The position numbers and the translations under genes are program-made. Below the pieces are notes generated by a model, which was not told the DNA's origin, did no database searches, and saw only the letters and a list, made by a program, of their open reading frames with translations. Shown here one piece after another: positions 6,806 through 9,214 of a stretch of DNA of 9,214 nt. Each line of letters opens with the position of its first letter. Positions within the stretch are counted from its first letter, which is position 1. The stretch comes from CAYYNP01 sp964472545 (GTDB taxonomy: Bacteria; Planctomycetota; Planctomycetia; Pirellulales; Thermoguttaceae), in the NCBI GenBank assembly GCA_964472545.1, contig CAYYNP010000363.1:1-9214 (forward strand), read 5' to 3'.

Positions 6806-6872
6806 AGTCCGACTGCGCGCGTTGCGACCGACCATCACCCCCAACCACCTACGACGATACGAGGTAACGATC

Positions 6873-7589
6873 ATGCGTACGGCTGTCTTCCTGGCAACTT
6901 ACATCATCTTGGCCGTGGCCGGCCGAACGATCGCCGGCCAACTTGCCGCACACGGCGACCACAGCGGCGAGAGCCACAATCGAGACAACCATAGCGGCGA
7001 GAATCTGCAGGGCGTGAACCTCTTCGACGCTAACGCTTACATGTCGGATTTTTCCGGCGCGGACCTCAGCGGCGCCAATTTCTCGAAGGCCAATATCTTC
7101 GACTCGGATTTCACCGACGCCAGCCTGCGCGGCGCCAACCTCTTCGACACGTACCTGCCCGGGGCAATCTTCCAGGGGGCCGACCTCGCGGATGTGGATA
7201 TCCGCAGTGTCAACGCCTTCAATGTGGAGTTCACCAACGCCGACCTGACCAACGCCGATTTTGGCGGCGCGTACCTGGTCGACGCGGTGTTCACCGGGGC
7301 GTCGATGGCGGGGGCGCGATTCCAGGGCGCCTACACGTATCACACCAACTTCCGCGGCGCCGAGTTGGCCGGGGCCGATTTCACCGGCGTTCCCTCGCTG
7401 GGCTCGGCCTACTTCGACTCCGAGACGACCTACGATCCCGCCACCGTGTTCCCAGCCGGTTTTGACCCGGCCGCCCAAGGGCTGACGCTGGTTCCCGAAC
7501 CGTCGACGATCGTACTGTCGCTGGCCGGCCTGCTGTTGTGGCTCGCGGCTTGGCGACGCAGGCGGATCGGGGATTCGCCCCAATTGTGA
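6873..7589 (+). CDS. Secreted pentapeptide-repeat protein with PEP-CTERM sorting signal
   Basis: This 238-residue protein starts at ATG 6873, with GAGG 8 nt upstream; earlier in-frame starts would precede the signal peptide with unrelated sequence. A signal peptide (about 1-22) is followed by a short His/Asp/Asn-rich segment (27-43). Residues 44-173 are 26 uninterrupted pentads of the A(D/N)LXX type, which fold as a right-handed quadrilateral beta-helix of about 6.5 coils. An aromatic/Asp-rich region (174-205) leads to VPEPST (207-212), a hydrophobic helix (213-227) and RRRR (228-231), which together form a PEP-CTERM signal. Exosortase is expected to cut there and transfer the protein to the cell surface; no exosortase gene is in the window. 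Most well-studied pentapeptide proteins are cytoplasmic, such as Qnr-type DNA mimics; this one is clearly for export, so a structural or adhesive surface role is more likely. It has its own promoter with a possible operator. Confidence 0.9.
   Translation: MRTAVFLATYIILAVAGRTIAGQLAAHGDHSGESHNRDNHSGENLQGVNLFDANAYMSDFSGADLSGANFSKANIFDSDFTDASLRGANLFDTYLPGAIFQGADLADVDIRSVNAFNVEFTNADLTNADFGGAYLVDAVFTGASMAGARFQGAYTYHTNFRGAELAGADFTGVPSLGSAYFDSETTYDPATVFPAGFDPAAQGLTLVPEPSTIVLSLAGLLLWLAAWRRRRIGDSPQL
7047..7406 (+). repeat. Six 60-bp units encoding 20-residue beta-helix coils
   Basis: Within the pentapeptide gene, residues 59-178 align as six units of exactly 20 residues (four pentads, one helix turn). 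Phe occupies the second position of every unit (60, 80, 100, 120, 140, 160). The second pentad carries Leu or Met (65, 85, 105, 125, 145, 165). Units have diverged at the DNA level but keep the period, suggesting growth by whole-coil duplication. Confidence 0.65.
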
Positions 7590-7617
7590 AAGCCGGGCCG
7601 CTGGAGCACGGATCTGG

Positions 7618-7646
7618 TTGACGTGCTTGAAGCTTTGGGCTACGCT
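7618..7646 (+). promoter_or_regulatory. Promoter of the 77-residue hypothetical gene
   Basis: TTGACG (7618-7623, 5/6) precedes TACGCT (7641-7646, TAnnnT) by 17 bp. The start point near 7653 and the AAGGAG site at 7676-7681 then lead to ATG 7690. The -10 is weak, but the spacing and -35 match the other promoters here. Confidence 0.4.
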
Positions 7647-7689
7647 GGGAGCAATTCTCGGATCGTACCGCCTGGAAGGAGAGCAAGCA

Positions 7690-7923
7690 ATGCGTGGGCC
7701 CGACGTCAACGTGACGATCGACTGGGACGTTTTCCTCGAAAGCGGCCGGATGATCGACGCCCTGATCGAGTTCGTCGAAGAGCGAACCAACCACGCCGCC
7801 TTTCTGGCGTCCTGCCGCTCGGAAGCCTGCCGGCGCGAGGCCTGCCGCATGCGCGTGTTGGGCAACTACAAGAGCCGCGAACAGGCGCGGCGGTTCTTGC
7901 AGAAGCACTATACTTGGGAGTGA
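7690..7923 (+). CDS. Hypothetical 77-residue Cys-containing protein
   Basis: I do not recognise a family. The ATG at 7690 has an AAGGAG site (7676-7681) 8 nt upstream, preferable to the upstream TTG at 7618, which lies in the promoter. The protein is soluble, charged and probably all-helical. An acidic N-terminal half (VTIDWDVFLES, then a helix MIDALIEFVEERTNH) is followed by a basic half with three cysteines in C-x4-C-x4-C spacing (42, 47, 52) and a tail KSREQARRFLQKHYTWE. The motif is too regular to ignore but is not a standard zinc ribbon or iron-sulfur motif. With a promoter just upstream and a hairpin just downstream it appears monocistronic. It could be a small regulator or adaptor; function is unknown. 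Confidence 0.7.
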   Translation: MRGPDVNVTIDWDVFLESGRMIDALIEFVEERTNHAAFLASCRSEACRREACRMRVLGNYKSREQARRFLQKHYTWE

Positions 7924-8580
7924 TCGTTTCCGACCCGGCCTCCGACGCAATCTGTATTCTTCCGCGGCGACTCCGCCGCTTCATTCTTCGCTCGCCGATG
8001 GCCCCGTTCACCGCTGCGAGAAGTTATCCCGGCTTTGACTCGCGGCCTTTCTCACCCGCCCCACCGCCCGATCGCAAGTTGGCTTTGGGCAGAGACTTGC
8101 GGTGAGCCAACCGCCGCACTTGCATCCCCCCGTAAGTGGCGGCGATCAACAATTGCTCGATTCAGCATCTAAGTGCTTTTCCGTCAACGGGTTACATCGA
8201 GACGTTTAGATGCCCGATTATCGCCCGTCGCAGAATCGAACTTACGTCGCGGGGATGCATGGCCGGCACGACGAAACCTTTAGGGCAACAACAGGTTACG
8301 GCGCTCACATCTGGTCGTCTGTGAACGTAAGTTTCATTGGTTCTTGGTTGACCTCCGGAGACATTCGGTTAATTGAAAGTGGTATCGCGGCCCGCCAGCC
8401 GGCAAGAGGATTGGCGTGGTCGTGCGTTTGTGAGAGAATGGGTTCGGCGTCAATCGGCAGATCGAAGGGCACGCCCGATGCTGCCAGCGAAGAGAATCGC
8501 TCGGCGTTTCGCTTGGCAAGGCATCCTCACAGCTTTCCGTTTCCGTGCGGAATCGCCGGGGCAACCCGCGATGCCTACAG
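7924..8580 (+). other. Gene-free stretch of about 650 bp before the phosphorylase-like gene
   Basis: Apart from the terminator hairpin at 7964-7979, nothing here looks coding: the short reading frames lack ribosome sites and recognisable domains. The part from about 8140 to 8400 is visibly less GC-rich than the genes upstream. CGTAAGT occurs at 8131-8137 and 8326-8332 and inverted at 8240-8246. No tRNA, attachment site or insertion-sequence end could be established. It may mark the border of acquired DNA. Confidence 0.5.
7964..7989 (+). terminator. Rho-independent-like terminator after the hypothetical gene
   Basis: GCGGCG (7964-7969), loop ACTC and CGCCGC (7974-7979) form a perfect 6-bp GC hairpin with a tetraloop, followed by the T-rich TTCATTCTT. 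It lies 40 nt past the stop codon. The T-tract is interrupted, so efficiency is uncertain. Confidence 0.5.
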
Positions 8581-9214
8581 ATGACGAAGACAATCCACGT
8601 CAAGCGACTCCGAGGTCGCATTGACTTCGCGGTAATCACGATTCGGGAGGATGAATTCGAGGCTGTTCTCGAGCGATTCTGCCCGCGAGTCCCGGTTATG
8701 GGCGGCCGGCAGTTCTACGAGTACTGTTGCCTGGAGAGGCCAGATCACCAGACGTTCGAAGTTGCCGTCGTTCGGGCTTATGACCAAGCACAAGCGGTTG
8801 CGCAGTCGGTCGCGCGCGATACCATTGAGGATCTGCAGCCGCGGTGGGTCATCTTGACGGGAATCGCTGGCGGAGTGCCCGACAGTGAATTCACCTTGGG
8901 TGACGTACTTCTCGCCAGCAGCTTGCATGATTTCTCCGTGACAGCGGCGATTGAGGGAGAAATGCCGCAACTTCGTGCCGGCGGCGGGCCAGTGCATCCA
9001 CGAGTTGAACGATTGCTTGGTGCGCTGCCAGCGTGGCGAGATCGACTTGGCAGTTGGAATCAGGAGGAGGCACTCGGCCTGCGAAAACCGAACGTCGTTG
9101 TGCCCGACGATACTCAATGTGCATGCTACTACGGCCCGGACCGAATAAGGGAGAGCGTACGGAACTCACTTCAAGTGCATTTTCCTGCAACCGGGAGCGT
9201 GCGTCCCCGGCTGT
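8581..9214 (+). CDS. Nucleoside phosphorylase/MTA-SAH nucleosidase-like protein, 3' truncated by the window
   Basis: An open frame of 211 residues runs off the window end without a stop. It begins MTKTIHVKRLRGRIDFAVIT; the first strand of a phosphorylase fold (DFAVIT, 15-20) is followed by IREDEFEAVLERF, as in nucleoside phosphorylase-I proteins where 'T...EFEAV' follows strand 1. Residues 88-118 (RWVILTGIAGGVPDSEFTLGDV followed by LLASSLHDF) match the central 'GIAGG...LGDV.va' core of the purine nucleoside phosphorylase/MTAN superfamily. The MTAN-type ME-x-A region is not seen, so substrate use is unknown and the domain may be divergent. ATG 8581 lacks a clear ribosome site; the frame is open back to a stop at 8431-8433 and GTG 8545 is an alternative start. 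Third codon positions look less GC-biased than in the upstream genes. Such domains occur alone or as the first module of large proteins, including STAND/NACHT-type proteins; the missing 3' part decides which. Confidence 0.75.
   Translation, partial: MTKTIHVKRLRGRIDFAVITIREDEFEAVLERFCPRVPVMGGRQFYEYCCLERPDHQTFEVAVVRAYDQAQAVAQSVARDTIEDLQPRWVILTGIAGGVPDSEFTLGDVLLASSLHDFSVTAAIEGEMPQLRAGGGPVHPRVERLLGALPAWRDRLGSWNQEEALGLRKPNVVVPDDTQCACYYGPDRIRESVRNSLQVHFPATGSVRPRL

Larger units (their letters stand above)
6316..6872 (+). other. Gene-free stretch: sulfatase 3' flank, promoter and long leader
   Basis: No convincing gene lies between the sulfatase stop and the pentapeptide gene. The first part (6316-6538) shows no clear terminator, only a short GGCC-GGGT-GGCC hairpin without a T-tract and an AT-rich patch around AAAATTTT (6471-6478). 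The second part holds a good promoter at 6539-6566 and then about 300 nt of leader with small palindromes. A minus-strand reading frame across 6432-6848 has no recognisable domain. Confidence 0.6.

Noticed and set aside
6432..6848. Minus-strand reading frame of 138 codons in the leader region
   Set aside because: No ribosome site, no recognisable domain, and it runs against a good plus-strand promoter.
6849..7865. Minus-strand reading frame of 338 codons
   Set aside because: Antisense of the pentapeptide gene; its periodic look is the mirror of the pentad repeat.
8221..8250. Minus-strand TTCGATT resembling a tRNA T-loop
   Set aside because: The flanking bases do not form a T-stem, and no acceptor or anticodon arm could be built.
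8348..8375. TTGACC-N16-TAATTG as promoter for the last gene
   Set aside because: The -10 matches poorly and lies over 200 nt upstream of the start; kept only as a weak possibility.
8373..8624. Plus-strand small frame ending inside the phosphorylase-like gene
   Set aside because: Arg-rich low-complexity translation, no ribosome site and no domain.
8575..9117. Minus-strand reading frame of 180 codons
   Set aside because: The plus-strand frame through the same DNA shows the phosphorylase core, so the minus frame is a shadow.

Overview
The window looks like a piece of a planctomycete chromosome, probably Pirellulales-like. This is inferred from gene content, not from a marker gene. It carries an exported formylglycine sulfatase, a DUF1080 (3-keto-disaccharide hydrolase-like) domain fused to a multiheme cytochrome, a PEP-CTERM-anchored pentapeptide-repeat protein, high GC, and frequent TTG and GTG starts. 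No rRNA, tRNA, transposase or CRISPR array was found.

Layout. (1) 88-1719, plus strand: a two-gene operon. The first gene is an exported tetraheme c-type cytochrome with a C-terminal DUF1080 domain; the second, overlapping it by 4 nt, is a small two-helix membrane protein. A TTGACC-N17-TACAAA promoter lies upstream. (2) 1706-4569, minus strand: a signalling pair transcribed toward operon 1 and overlapping its end by 14 nt. A REC/HD-GYP protein comes first, followed after 2 nt by a soluble REC-HisKA-HATPase-REC hybrid histidine kinase. The HD-GYP protein keeps its c-di-GMP phosphodiesterase motifs but has lost the phospho-Asp, the Thr/Ser and the Lys of its receiver. (3) 4734-6315, plus strand: an exported sulfatase of the N-sulfoglucosamine sulfohydrolase-like type with its own promoter, divergent from the signalling pair. 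(4) 6539-7923, plus strand: a secreted 26-pentad pentapeptide-repeat protein with a VPEPST sorting tail, behind a long leader whose promoter contains a perfect 18-bp dyad; then a monocistronic 77-residue hypothetical protein with its own promoter and a likely terminator. (5) 7924-8580: about 650 bp without a convincing gene. (6) 8581 to the window end: an open, 3'-truncated gene whose N-terminus resembles the nucleoside phosphorylase/MTA-SAH nucleosidase fold. That module is often the first domain of large multidomain proteins, including STAND/NACHT-type and other conflict-system proteins.

How the parts fit. The exported cytochrome, sulfatase and PEP-CTERM protein all act outside the cytoplasmic membrane, consistent with a polysaccharide-degrading, surface-elaborate lifestyle. 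The kinase/HD-GYP pair is a cytoplasmic c-di-GMP control module; nothing in the sequence ties it to the neighbouring genes beyond adjacency. The least explained items are the pseudo-receiver HD-GYP protein, the heme-DUF1080 fusion, the dyad-covered promoter, and the truncated phosphorylase-like gene beside a long non-coding stretch.
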